This document shows positions 1 to 6,628 of a stretch of DNA of 8,328 nucleotides, piece after piece (positions within the stretch are counted from its first letter, which is position 1; each line of letters begins with the position of its first letter). Under the pieces are notes generated by a model that was not told the origin of the DNA, made no database searches, and worked only from the letters and a program-made list of their open reading frames with translations. Made by a program: the position numbers and the translations under genes. The stretch spans positions 1 through 8,328 of the forward strand of contig CALGMC010000072.1 of assembly GCA_937959145.1 (NCBI GenBank), in the 5' to 3' direction. This DNA is from an uncultured Chlorobiales bacterium. GTDB taxonomy: Bacteria > Bacteroidota > Chlorobiia > Chlorobiales > Thermochlorobacteraceae.

Positions 1-699
1 AATCGGCTCGACAATCACATCTTGAAGCGAGCGCGAAATTAAGCCGTAGTCCGACATTAAAATCCCTGCAACTAATCCTGCCGTGTTGCCCCATTGTGTG
101 ATAGCGTTGCTTAAACTGATTTGTTGCTTCAAGATGCCGCGTGCGTCTTTGGTTTGAATTTCAATATGCGGATGAACGACGGTGGCGTGAAGTTTTTCAG
201 GCGTCGGAAGCGGCACAATGTCGAGCGGTGTGTAGGAGCGAATCAAGACAAAGCCACCCAAGAGTGAAGGGGCGGCGTTATCGGCATGAGCCGAGCCACA
301 AGCAATGCGTTCACCTTCTAAGGCAAATGGCAAGAGGTCGTGTTTGGAGAGTGGCTCGCCAAGCAAGGCGTTGACTGCGACAACTGCAACAACTGCACTG
401 GCGGCACTTGAACCCAAGCCAGAACCCAGTGGCATTTTTTTATCGAGCAGAAGTTCAATGCCGCGCGTTTCGCCGATGTGATGAAGCAAGGCGTGAACGG
501 CAACGCCCGCCGTGTTTTTGCGTGAATCGAGAGGCAAGCGTCCATCGTCGCCTGTGATGCGCGAAATTCTAACGCCATGTTGGTCGGAAAATTTTGCCGT
601 GAGTTCGTCGCCCGGCGCGTCAAGCGCAAAGCCTAAAACATCAAACCCTGCGGCGACATTCGCGACCGTTGCTGGCGCAAAAGCCCTGACCTCTTTCAT
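1..699 (-). CDS. thrB: Homoserine kinase ThrB (3' end cut by window edge)
   Basis: Homoserine kinase phosphorylates L-homoserine with ATP to O-phosphohomoserine, the committed cytosolic step from homoserine to threonine. I translated 233 codons on the minus strand from the ATG at 699 to base 1 with no stop; family members are about 300-320 residues, so roughly the last quarter is outside the window. The N-terminus begins MKEVRAFAPATVANVAAGFD, the usual ThrB opening (APAT..N...GFD). Residues 90-103 read PLGSGLGSSAASAA, the GHMP-kinase phosphate-binding loop. Later blocks (GLVAGLMSDYGLISRSLQD, near 208-226) also fit ThrB rather than mevalonate or galactokinases. The start codon overlaps the gvpG stop as ATGA, which suggests translational coupling. 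A weak AGGA lies about 11 bases upstream, inside gvpG. I am sure of the family; only the C-terminus is unseen. Confidence 0.95.
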   Translation of the reverse strand, partial: MKEVRAFAPATVANVAAGFDVLGFALDAPGDELTAKFSDQHGVRISRITGDDGRLPLDSRKNTAGVAVHALLHHIGETRGIELLLDKKMPLGSGLGSSAASAVVAVVAVNALLGEPLSKHDLLPFALEGERIACGSAHADNAAPSLLGGFVLIRSYTPLDIVPLPTPEKLHATVVHPHIEIQTKDARGILKQQISLSNAITQWGNTAGLVAGILMSDYGLISRSLQDVIVEPI

Positions 700-929
700 T
701 CCGACTCTGTTCCTTGCGCTTGTTGAAGTTGTTCTAAAAGTTCTTTTTCGCGTGCGTTGTATTCCTCTTCAGAAATTTCATCGAACTCAAACTTGAATTG
801 CAACTCCATCAGTTTTTCTTTGATGCGCTTGACATCAGTGGTTTCTTTTTGAACTTGCTCGTCAATGGCTTTGGCAATGCCGATAACCATGTTGAGCGGC
901 GCAAGCAGAATGTCGTCAAGGATAAACAT
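696..929 (-). CDS. gvpG: Gas vesicle protein GvpG
   Basis: GvpG is a small accessory protein required for gas-vesicle assembly; it is thought to act with GvpF/GvpL in handling the shell protein GvpA, and its biochemical role is not settled. The 77-residue protein matches the family in length and layout. It has a hydrophobic N-terminal segment (residues 1-20, FILDDILLAPLNMVIGIAKA), then a charged helical region with the typical block LMELQFKFEFDEISEEEYNA (40-59), and ends in a Glu/Gln-rich tail. It starts 12 bases after the gvpF/L stop, and its own TGA overlaps the thrB ATG. The order GvpF/L then GvpG is usual for gvp clusters; thrB immediately after is not. No gvpA or other gvp gene is visible here. 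No Shine-Dalgarno sequence precedes the ATG. Confidence 0.9.
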   Translation of the reverse strand: MFILDDILLAPLNMVIGIAKAIDEQVQKETTDVKRIKEKLMELQFKFEFDEISEEEYNAREKELLEQLQQAQGTESE

Positions 930-941
930 CGGCGGTTTTGA

Positions 942-1721
942 TTAGGCAGTTTCAGTTGCGTTATCAAGCGTAATGACTAAACGCAGAAAGTTATACGGCG
1001 GCAAGTTTCCGACGTATTTCAATTTGAACTTGCCTTCGTAGTGTTCAGCAATCTCGTTCACTTTCTTATCCATTTCAGATTCTTGTTCATCGGTAACGAG
1101 AAATGCCGCGTTGAGAAACATTCTGTCGGTAGTTGTGGGATTGACTTTCGTTTCTTCGGCAATGGGGCGAAGCACGGCTAAAATTTCTTCGCGATAGCGT
1201 GCTTTTTCAGCGTTCAGCGCGGCTTCGACCATCTTTCCGATTTCAATCAAATCAGTTTGTGAAGGATTGGCGCGTCGTGCGAGTTCTTCTTTGCGTTTTT
1301 GAATTGCTTCGTTTTTAGAAAGCAGTTCTTGAAAAATCGTTTCGGGGAACATGCCTTTCAAGCCAAGTTCTTTTTTGCCTTCGAGACGTTGGAGTTGTGC
1401 TTTGAAGAGGTCGTAACTTTTCTCGAGCAAGGCGACAACGCTTGATTCACTTTCGGCAATCATGGAAAACTGCATGGGCAAAATGGTGTAGTCTTTCATA
1501 ACAGCTTCAATCGTGCGCTCGTGCGTCATGGCGTTCTCGCGCGAAATTTGATACGGAGCAATCGGCGAAGCACTAACAAACGCGCCAATATCTCTGTGTT
1601 GAATCAAATACACTTCATCGCCACGCCCGCCGATGCCAGTATTTCCAAGCGATTTGGGGCGAGTGTCCGATTTCCAAGTTTCTACAATCGCATAAATGTA
1701 TCGTCCCGAATAAGGTTGCAT
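942..1721 (-). CDS. Gas vesicle protein, GvpF/GvpL family
   Basis: GvpF/GvpL proteins are accessory factors for gas-vesicle biogenesis that bind the shell protein GvpA and may be minor vesicle components. This 259-residue protein has the family landmarks: the N-terminal strand YIYAIV (8-13), the block around H67 to F85 (HERTIEAVM then ILPMQF), the Lys/Gly block LEGKKELGLKG (113-123), a long charged helix (about 130-185), and the C-terminal signature LKYVGNLPPYNF (234-245), where the NLPPYNF part corresponds to the well-known G-x-PPYNF of the family. The length is typical. I cannot separate GvpF from GvpL by eye, so I give no symbol. The ATG is 9 bases after the stop of the upstream 140-residue gene, and gvpG follows 12 bases later, so all three are probably co-transcribed. 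No Shine-Dalgarno sequence is seen. Confidence 0.92.
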   Translation of the reverse strand: MQPYSGRYIYAIVETWKSDTRPKSLGNTGIGGRGDEVYLIQHRDIGAFVSASPIAPYQISRENAMTHERTIEAVMKDYTILPMQFSMIAESESSVVALLEKSYDLFKAQLQRLEGKKELGLKGMFPETIFQELLSKNEAIQKRKEELARRANPSQTDLIEIGKMVEAALNAEKARYREEILAVLRPIAEETKVNPTTTDRMFLNAAFLVTDEQESEMDKKVNEIAEHYEGKFKLKYVGNLPPYNFLRLVITLDNATETA

Positions 1722-1730
1722 CGCGGTTGA

Positions 1731-2153
1731 TTATGATTGAATGAAAGTTGATAGGTCGATGTTCAAGCGTTGCGAAAACGACGACTCTGACGCACCGCTG
1801 TTTATTGAGTAACGAAACCATTTGTTGGCTTGGAAATTATAAACGAAGGCTTCTTCAATGCCGAACTTTGTTTCACGCACCAATCGGCTCACTTTCTCGC
1901 AGTCGTTTCGGAAGCCATAGTTCGTTGTAACCTCAATGATGACAGGAAACGTAAAAGCGTCATTGTCAAGCAAGACGATGTCGGGACAAACACTTTGAGG
2001 GTTGCCCGTGTCTAAATCGGTTTCGGGCAGGGCGTCAAGGGTTGTGTCGCCGTTTCTCAGCATGAGGCGCAGGTGGAAAATCAAGTTAGCAATGACGCGC
2101 TGATGAGCAAGGCTTGCGTTATGTCCCACATCAACAAGTTCTTTAAGCATCAT
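1731..2153 (-). CDS. Small PD-(D/E)XK / Uma2-like protein, function unknown
   Basis: I do not recognise a named family member. The 140-residue protein resembles the compact PD-(D/E)XK nuclease fold as found in Uma2-type proteins. It has an N-terminal helix (16-32), the strand PDIVLLDND with D58, then PVIIEVTTNYG with E74, then K87 and the GIEEAFVY strand (98-105), an arrangement like the Uma2 GVxEYWVVD region. The canonical ExK lysine is replaced (E74-V-T76); K87 on the following helix could be a migrated lysine, as in several PD-(D/E)XK subfamilies. Whether it cuts DNA is unknown. Two ATG codons lie in tandem (2153 and 2150), and the first overlaps the end of mtnA by 11 bases. The gene ends 9 bases before gvpF/L, so it is embedded in the same transcript. 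It shows no signal peptide or membrane segment. Confidence 0.7.
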   Translation of the reverse strand: MMLKELVDVGHNASLAHQRVIANLIFHLRLMLRNGDTTLDALPETDLDTGNPQSVCPDIVLLDNDAFTFPVIIEVTTNYGFRNDCEKVSRLVRETKFGIEEAFVYNFQANKWFRYSINSGASESSFSQRLNIDLSTFIQS

Positions 2154-3228
2154 GATAAGGTTTGATTTGTTCAGGTGCGAGGTCGGCGATGGCGTCGGTG
2201 AAATTGGGCTTCAAAACGCCCTTATCGGTGATAATGGCTGAAATAAACTGGTTCGGTGTAACATCGAAGGCGAAGTTCAAAACAGGAAGCGATTCTTTTG
2301 CAACGTTGCGTCCGTAAATGCGCGTCAGTTCAAGCGACGAGCGGCGTTCAATCGGAATTTTTGAGCCATCGGAAATGCTGAAATCAATGGTTGAAACAGG
2401 CGCGGCGATGTAGAACTTACGCTGATGAACGGCGGCGGAAACAGCATGCGAATACGTGCCGATTTTGTTTGCGGTGTCGCCATTTGCGGCGATTCTATCC
2501 GCACCAGTGATGACAAAATCAATGAGCGACTTTTGCATCAAAAACGCCGCCGATGAATCGGAGATGACCTCAAAAGGGATTTGCTCTTTTTCCAATTCAA
2601 ATGCGGTCAGGCGCAAGCCTTGCAGAAGTGGGCGCGTTTCGGCGGCATAAACTTTTTCAATCAATCCTGCTTCGTAAGCGCGTTTAATGACGCCGAAGGC
2701 TGTGCCAATTCCGCCCGTTGCCAATGCGCCCGTGTTGCAGTGCGTTAGCACGGTAAGGCGTTGATACAAGAGCACGTGTGAAAACTCTTGTTTGAGCACC
2801 TTAACGCCGTGCTGTGCAATCTGCTCACAGTTTTCAATTTCTTCGTTGTGAATGGCGCGTGCTTCTTGTTCAAGTTTGAAAAGAAGTTCGGAAATATCGC
2901 ACGAGGCGAGGTTGCGTTCAACGACGTGCTTTAAGCGCGAAGTCGCAAAAAACAAATTGACCGCCGTTGGACGCGACGCCTCAATTTCGCCAATGGCTTT
3001 TGAAAGAAACGCCGAGAATTTTTTCTTCTTGCCTTTGAACTGACGCGCGGCTAAAACAACAGCGTAGCCCGCCGCAATGCCAATGAGCGGCGCACCGCGA
3101 ATCGCAAGCGTTTTAATTGCTTCAACTGCTCGCCTGTAATCGCGTGTTGCAACGATAACCTCTTTAAGCGGCAAAAAACGCTGGTCGAGATAGTGAAGCG
3201 TATCGTGTTCAAAGGAAATAGCAAACAT
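2143..3228 (-). CDS. mtnA: Methylthioribose-1-phosphate isomerase MtnA
   Basis: MtnA isomerises 5-methylthioribose 1-phosphate to methylthioribulose 1-phosphate in the cytosolic methionine salvage pathway, which recycles methylthioadenosine. I take the ATG at 3228 (361 residues); a TTG at 3237 would add three residues, and neither has a Shine-Dalgarno. Family landmarks, numbered from the TTG: AIRGAPLIGIAAGYA (45-59), SRPTAVNLFFA (88-98), THCNTGALAT (165-174) with the catalytic Cys167, AAETRPLLQG (198-207), DSSAAFLM (227-234), and GADRIAANGDTANKIGT (245-261) with the catalytic Asp247. The Cys/Asp pair and the RPTAVNL block separate it from the related eIF2B subunits and ribose-1,5-bisphosphate isomerase. 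A lysine run (KGKKKK, 68-73) follows the N-terminal domain. The preceding lipoprotein gene ends 33 bases upstream, and the next gene overlaps its 3' end by 11 bases. Confidence 0.95.
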   Translation of the reverse strand: MFAISFEHDTLHYLDQRFLPLKEVIVATRDYRRAVEAIKTLAIRGAPLIGIAAGYAVVLAARQFKGKKKKFSAFLSKAIGEIEASRPTAVNLFFATSRLKHVVERNLASCDISELLFKLEQEARAIHNEEIENCEQIAQHGVKVLKQEFSHVLLYQRLTVLTHCNTGALATGGIGTAFGVIKRAYEAGLIEKVYAAETRPLLQGLRLTAFELEKEQIPFEVISDSSAAFLMQKSLIDFVITGADRIAANGDTANKIGTYSHAVSAAVHQRKFYIAAPVSTIDFSISDGSKIPIERRSSLELTRIYGRNVAKESLPVLNFAFDVTPNQFISAIITDKGVLKPNFTDAIADLAPEQIKPYHDA

Positions 3229-3261
3229 GGTCGACAATTCTTAGTCTGTTCTTCGTTAAGC

Positions 3262-3951
3262 TTATTTATCGCCAGCACGGTTGTTTTCAAATGTCGCGCT
3301 CTGCCCTTCTTGCAAGCCGCGCTCGTAGGCTTCGTTTTCGCGCTTCTCGCGCATAGCGCGTTTGTAGACTTGCGGGCTATACTTCGCTGTGCCTTGTGTA
3401 ACAAAGGCACCGAAAACGCCATCGTTGTAATAGAGGTAGATGTAATTTCCGGGGACGATTTCATCAAAAGTTCCGGTTTGGTCGACGAGTTTCTTGGCTT
3501 CTTCTTTGCTTAATTTCTGAATATCAACAAGGTAATCCATCGCTACCTTGCGCGTTGCATCGCCCTTCTTGACGACATAAGGCTTCGGCAGTTTTTCTTC
3601 AATGGATTTAATTTGTTGATTCAATTCTTCGATTTTCTTATCGGAGTCGATAAGTTTTTGGAGCATGGTTTTCATGCCAATGTCCGATTCTTTCTGAATG
3701 ATTTCCGAAAGTTTCTTTTCTTGTTCGGGCGAAAGTCCGAGCGAGGAATCTAATTTGATTTGTTCGTCGGGATACTTCGCATTGACTTCCTTGATGATTT
3801 TGGACAGTTCTTCGGATTGCTTCAAGATTTCTTGTTGCTTTTCATTGACTTGCTTTTGAGCGCGCAAGAAATCTTCGTAAGACGGCTTCTTTTCGCCGCA
3901 GCCGATAAGAGCGAATGTCGCAATGAGCGTGAGAATGAGTGAGTTTTTCAT
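3262..3951 (-). CDS. Coiled-coil lipoprotein with a LysM-like domain
   Basis: Predicted envelope lipoprotein of 229 residues. It has a signal peptide with a lipobox ending ALIGC; Cys18 would be lipidated and GEKK follows. Residues 24-122 are very rich in Lys, Glu and Gln with heptad-like leucines and isoleucines, suggesting a long coiled coil. Residues 125-178 look like a LysM domain: YVVKKGD at the start and VPGNYIYLYYNDG at the end, with an unusually charged middle. LysM domains bind peptidoglycan N-acetylglucosamine, so a membrane-to-wall linker is a reasonable guess, not a demonstrated role. The C-terminal 35 residues are highly charged. It lies 53 bases or more after the GroES-like gene and ends 33 bases before the mtnA ATG, so it may share their transcript. 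I know no named homologue. The ATG start is supported by the signal peptide. Confidence 0.8.
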   Translation of the reverse strand: MKNSLILTLIATFALIGCGEKKPSYEDFLRAQKQVNEKQQEILKQSEELSKIIKEVNAKYPDEQIKLDSSLGLSPEQEKKLSEIIQKESDIGMKTMLQKLIDSDKKIEELNQQIKSIEEKLPKPYVVKKGDATRKVAMDYLVDIQKLSKEEAKKLVDQTGTFDEIVPGNYIYLYYNDGVFGAFVTQGTAKYSPQVYKRAMREKRENEAYERGLQEGQSATFENNRAGDK

Positions 3952-4004
3952 TGGAATGAATCGGTGAATAGTTGATGAAATTAAAACCTGTCAGCGTAAG
4001 TGCG

Positions 4005-4373
4005 TTAGATTAAATCGTTTTCGCGAATGAGCATCAAGATGGCGGAATGTGGCACAATCATGTATTTCTCGTCATCAAATTCAATTTCGTGCGCGAAGTT
4101 ATGAATATAAATTGCAAGGTCGCCAACTTGCGCTTGAAGCGGAATGTATTTCGGCAAGTTGGTCGGCTCTTTCCAAGGCTCGTCGGCGTCGGCGGGCGGT
4201 GCAACCGCATAGCCCGGTCCGGTTTTAACGACATAGCCGCTTTGAATTTTCTCTTTTTCTTGAACAGACGGCGGCAGATACAGCCCCGATTTTGTTTGTT
4301 GCTCTGGCGACTTCGGCTTAATCAAAACTCTATCGCCGACGATAATAAACTTATCTGTGTTTGTTGCAATCAA
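4005..4373 (-). CDS. GroES-like co-chaperonin (Cpn10), divergent long form
   Basis: GroES forms the heptameric lid of the GroEL folding chamber. From the TTG at 4373 the protein is 122 residues, longer than the usual 95-100. Conserved features: KFIIVGDRVLIKP (8-20), the mobile-loop region (SGLYLPPS, 29-36), SGYVVKTGPGY (45-55), VGDLAIYI (83-90), EIEFDDEKYMIVPHSAILMLI (96-116). The mobile loop reads GLYL where classical GroES has GGIVL, the segment that touches GroEL. An insertion rich in Pro, Ala and Asp with a Trp (about 56-76) replaces the short roof hairpin. The start is uncertain: TTG at 4397 (130 residues), TTG at 4373, or a rare ATT at 4370 giving (M)ATNTDKF are all possible. There is no groEL beside it, so this is probably a second, stand-alone copy. 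It diverges from recG. Confidence 0.88.
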   Translation of the reverse strand: MIATNTDKFIIVGDRVLIKPKSPEQQTKSGLYLPPSVQEKEKIQSGYVVKTGPGYAVAPPADADEPWKEPTNLPKYIPLQAQVGDLAIYIHNFAHEIEFDDEKYMIVPHSAILMLIRENDLI

Positions 4374-4406
4374 GGTTAGAACAAAGGTTAAAGTCAAGTA
4401 AAATTA

Positions 4407-4448
4407 AGACACACAAAGTTAGCAAAATTTGCACGCTTACGTGTGTCT
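4407..4448. repeat. Inverted repeat in the groES-like/recG divergent spacer
   Basis: The arms AGACACAC (4407-4414) and GTGTGTCT (4441-4448) are perfect 8-base reverse complements separated by 26 bases. The outer position of the left arm touches the candidate promoter at 4414-4421. It could be a two-site operator for both divergent genes. It is not followed by a T-run, so it is not a terminator. A smaller CACG-CTTA-CGTG palindrome (4432-4443) overlaps the right arm. Confidence 0.35.
4414..4421 (-). promoter_or_regulatory. Candidate -7 promoter element (TAACTTTG) for the GroES-like gene
   Basis: On the minus strand this reads TAACTTTG, an exact match to the Bacteroidetes -7 consensus TAnnTTTG. 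It is placed to start transcription a few bases downstream, giving a leader of roughly 35 bases before the TTG at 4373. I see no good TTTG -33 box 19-21 bases upstream. Use of this motif assumes a Bacteroidetes-like primary sigma factor, which is inferred. Confidence 0.35.
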
Positions 4449-4492
4449 GGTGCGCTTTGTAACACCATTTTTGAAAACGCTCATTGCAAGCC

Positions 4493-6628
4493 ATGACCGA
4501 TTTGCTCAAAAAAGACTTGATGTATCTCAAAGGCGTTGGACCGAAACGCGCCGAACTCTTCTACAAGCAAAATATTCGCACCTTTGAAGAGTTGCTCACG
4601 CTTTTTCCGCGCCGATACCTCGATAAAACTGCCATTAAAAGCATTGCCTCGCTTCGCGAAGGCGACATGGCAACCGTCGTCGGCGAAGTGCGCCATGTCC
4701 AATTTTTCGGGAAAGATTGGAAAAGCCAACGCTTCACCGCGCAACTGTGGGATAAAACAGGACGAATTGATTTGATTTGGTTTCAAGGCGCGCCGTATAT
4801 CTCAAAAATCATCAAAGAAGGCGACGCTTTGGCGGCGTTTGGCAAAGTCGGCATGTTCAACGGACGCCCACAACTTACTCACCCCGATATCGATAAACTC
4901 ACCGAAAGCAAACAAGAAGATGGCGACAGCGACCAACAGCCCAACGACTTCCAACTCTTCAACACAGGTAAAATCATCGCGCTTTATCCGACCAGCGACG
5001 CCATGAAGCGAAGCGGCTTAAATACGCGCACCGTTCGCAAAATCATGCGCTCGCTCGTTGAGCAGGTAACGCCATTTATCACTGAAAATCTACCGCCTGC
5101 AATTCTCGAACAAGAAAACTTAATGTCGCTTGCCGATGCCTATCGCGAAATACATTTTCCATCGTCAAAAGAAACGCTTGCGCAAGCGCGCTATCGCTTG
5201 AAATGGACGGAACTCTTCTACATGCAACTGCTTTTCGCGCTTCGCAAACAGCAAACCGCCATGCATGTGAAAGCCACATCGTTTGAAAAAGTAGGCGACT
5301 ACACGCACAGGCTTTATCAAATGCTCCCTTACGAAATGACCAACGCACAAAAGCGCGTCATTAAAGAAATTCGCGCCGATATGAAATCAGGCTCGCAAAT
5401 GAACCGCTTAGTGCAGGGCGATGTGGGAAGCGGCAAAACGCTTGTCGCGATTTTTTCAATGATGATTGCGCTCGATAATCACGCGCAATGTGCCTTTATG
5501 GCACCGACGGAAATTCTCGCCACACAGCACTACCTCACGCTCAAAAAATTTCTCGAACCGCTGAATGTCAAAATCGCGCTACTTGTTGGTCAACAGCGCA
5601 AAAAACTTCGCGAAGAAATTCTCTCTGCAATTGCCTCAGGCGAAACGCAAATTGTAGTCGGAACACATGCGCTCATTGAGGATAAGGTCGAGTTCAAGAA
5701 TCTTGGGCTTGCCGTCATTGATGAACAGCATCGCTTTGGCGTTATGCAGCGCAAAGCCTTACAGGATAAAGCCACAAATCCGCATATTCTTTTGATGACT
5801 GCAACGCCCATTCCGCGCACGCTTACGATGACGCAATACGGCGACCTTGATGTTTCCATCATTGACGAAATGCCGAAAAACCGCAAGCCGATTATCACCT
5901 ACCTGCGCCATGAATCGGAGCGCGAAGAAGTCCTTGAAAAAATTAAAGAAGAAATTCGCAAAGGACGACAAGCCTATATCGTTTATCCACTCGTGGAGGA
6001 ATCGGAAAAAGTTGATTTAGCCGCCGCCGTAGAGAGTTATGAAAATTTGAAAAACAATGTTTTTGATGAATGTCGTGTCGGATTGATTCACGGCAAGATG
6101 TTGCCTTACGAAAAAGAAGAAGAGATGGAGATGTTTCGCACAGGAAAGTCGCGCGTCTTGGTAGGCACAACGGTTATTGAGGTCGGCGTCGATGTGCCAA
6201 ACGCCACCATCATCATGATTGAACACGCCGAGCGATTCGGATTAGCGCAGCTGCACCAACTGCGTGGGCGCGTTGGCAGAGGAAGCGAGCAATCCTATTG
6301 CTACCTTGTGTATAGCGGACGGCTTTCGCCCGATGCCAAAGAGCGACTGCAAGCGATGGAGCAATCGAATGACGGCTTTTACATTTCCGAAGTTGACGCA
6401 AGGCTACGCGGTGCGGGGAACATTCTCGGAACAGAACAATCCGGAAACATTTCCGACCTGAAAATCGCCAATCCCAGCGAAGATGTCGAGGTGCTTCAAT
6501 CCGCAAAAGAAGCGGCGTTTAATCTCGTTAAAAGCGACCCACAGTTGCGCAAGCCTGAACATCAAGTCGTGCGCGAGTATTACCTCAATCATTATCACGA
6601 GCGATTCGGACTTGCCGATGTAGGTTAA
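4493..6628 (+). CDS. recG: ATP-dependent DNA helicase RecG
   Basis: RecG is a double-strand DNA translocase that remodels stalled replication forks, Holliday junctions and R- or D-loops. The ATG at 4493 gives 711 residues (E. coli RecG is 693); a TTG at 4484 would add three. The protein shows, in order: an LKGVGPKRAELF block near the N-terminus (12-23), the OB-fold wedge domain that splits the junction (about 50-150), Walker A GDVGSGKT (309-316), the DEQH motif II box in AVIDEQHRFGV (about 407-417), motif III TATPIPRTL (about 436-444), the second RecA-like domain with GTTVIEVGVDVPNATIIMIE (about 560-580), QLRGRVGRG (about 589-597), and the C-terminal RLRGAGNILGTEQSG block. All helicase motifs are intact. 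It is transcribed alone, divergent from the GroES-like gene and convergent with the response regulator, overlapping it by four bases. No Shine-Dalgarno sequence is seen. Confidence 0.97.
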   Translation: MTDLLKKDLMYLKGVGPKRAELFYKQNIRTFEELLTLFPRRYLDKTAIKSIASLREGDMATVVGEVRHVQFFGKDWKSQRFTAQLWDKTGRIDLIWFQGAPYISKIIKEGDALAAFGKVGMFNGRPQLTHPDIDKLTESKQEDGDSDQQPNDFQLFNTGKIIALYPTSDAMKRSGLNTRTVRKIMRSLVEQVTPFITENLPPAILEQENLMSLADAYREIHFPSSKETLAQARYRLKWTELFYMQLLFALRKQQTAMHVKATSFEKVGDYTHRLYQMLPYEMTNAQKRVIKEIRADMKSGSQMNRLVQGDVGSGKTLVAIFSMMIALDNHAQCAFMAPTEILATQHYLTLKKFLEPLNVKIALLVGQQRKKLREEILSAIASGETQIVVGTHALIEDKVEFKNLGLAVIDEQHRFGVMQRKALQDKATNPHILLMTATPIPRTLTMTQYGDLDVSIIDEMPKNRKPIITYLRHESEREEVLEKIKEEIRKGRQAYIVYPLVEESEKVDLAAAVESYENLKNNVFDECRVGLIHGKMLPYEKEEEMEMFRTGKSRVLVGTTVIEVGVDVPNATIIMIEHAERFGLAQLHQLRGRVGRGSEQSYCYLVYSGRLSPDAKERLQAMEQSNDGFYISEVDARLRGAGNILGTEQSGNISDLKIANPSEDVEVLQSAKEAAFNLVKSDPQLRKPEHQVVREYYLNHYHERFGLADVG

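Noticed and set aside
512..796. Open plus-strand frame of 94 codons across the gvpG/thrB junction
   Set aside because: Antisense to two recognised genes, with no conserved features.
2143..3228. eIF2B-alpha-like or ribose-1,5-bisphosphate isomerase identity for mtnA
   Set aside because: RPTAVNL, HCNTGALAT with the catalytic Cys, and GADRIAANGDTANKIGT together are specific to methylthioribose-1-phosphate isomerase.
3193..3513. Open plus-strand frame of 106 codons with hydrophobic residues
   Set aside because: Lies antisense to the start of mtnA and the end of the lipoprotein gene, both strongly supported; the hydrophobicity is what antisense of Lys/Glu-rich coding gives.
4047..4379. Open plus-strand frame of 110 codons opposite the GroES-like gene
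   Set aside because: The minus-strand reading has clear Cpn10 motifs; the antisense product resembles nothing.
4407..4448. Inverted repeat as an intrinsic terminator
   Set aside because: The arms are far apart, no T-run follows on either strand, and it lies between two divergent starts where a terminator is not expected.
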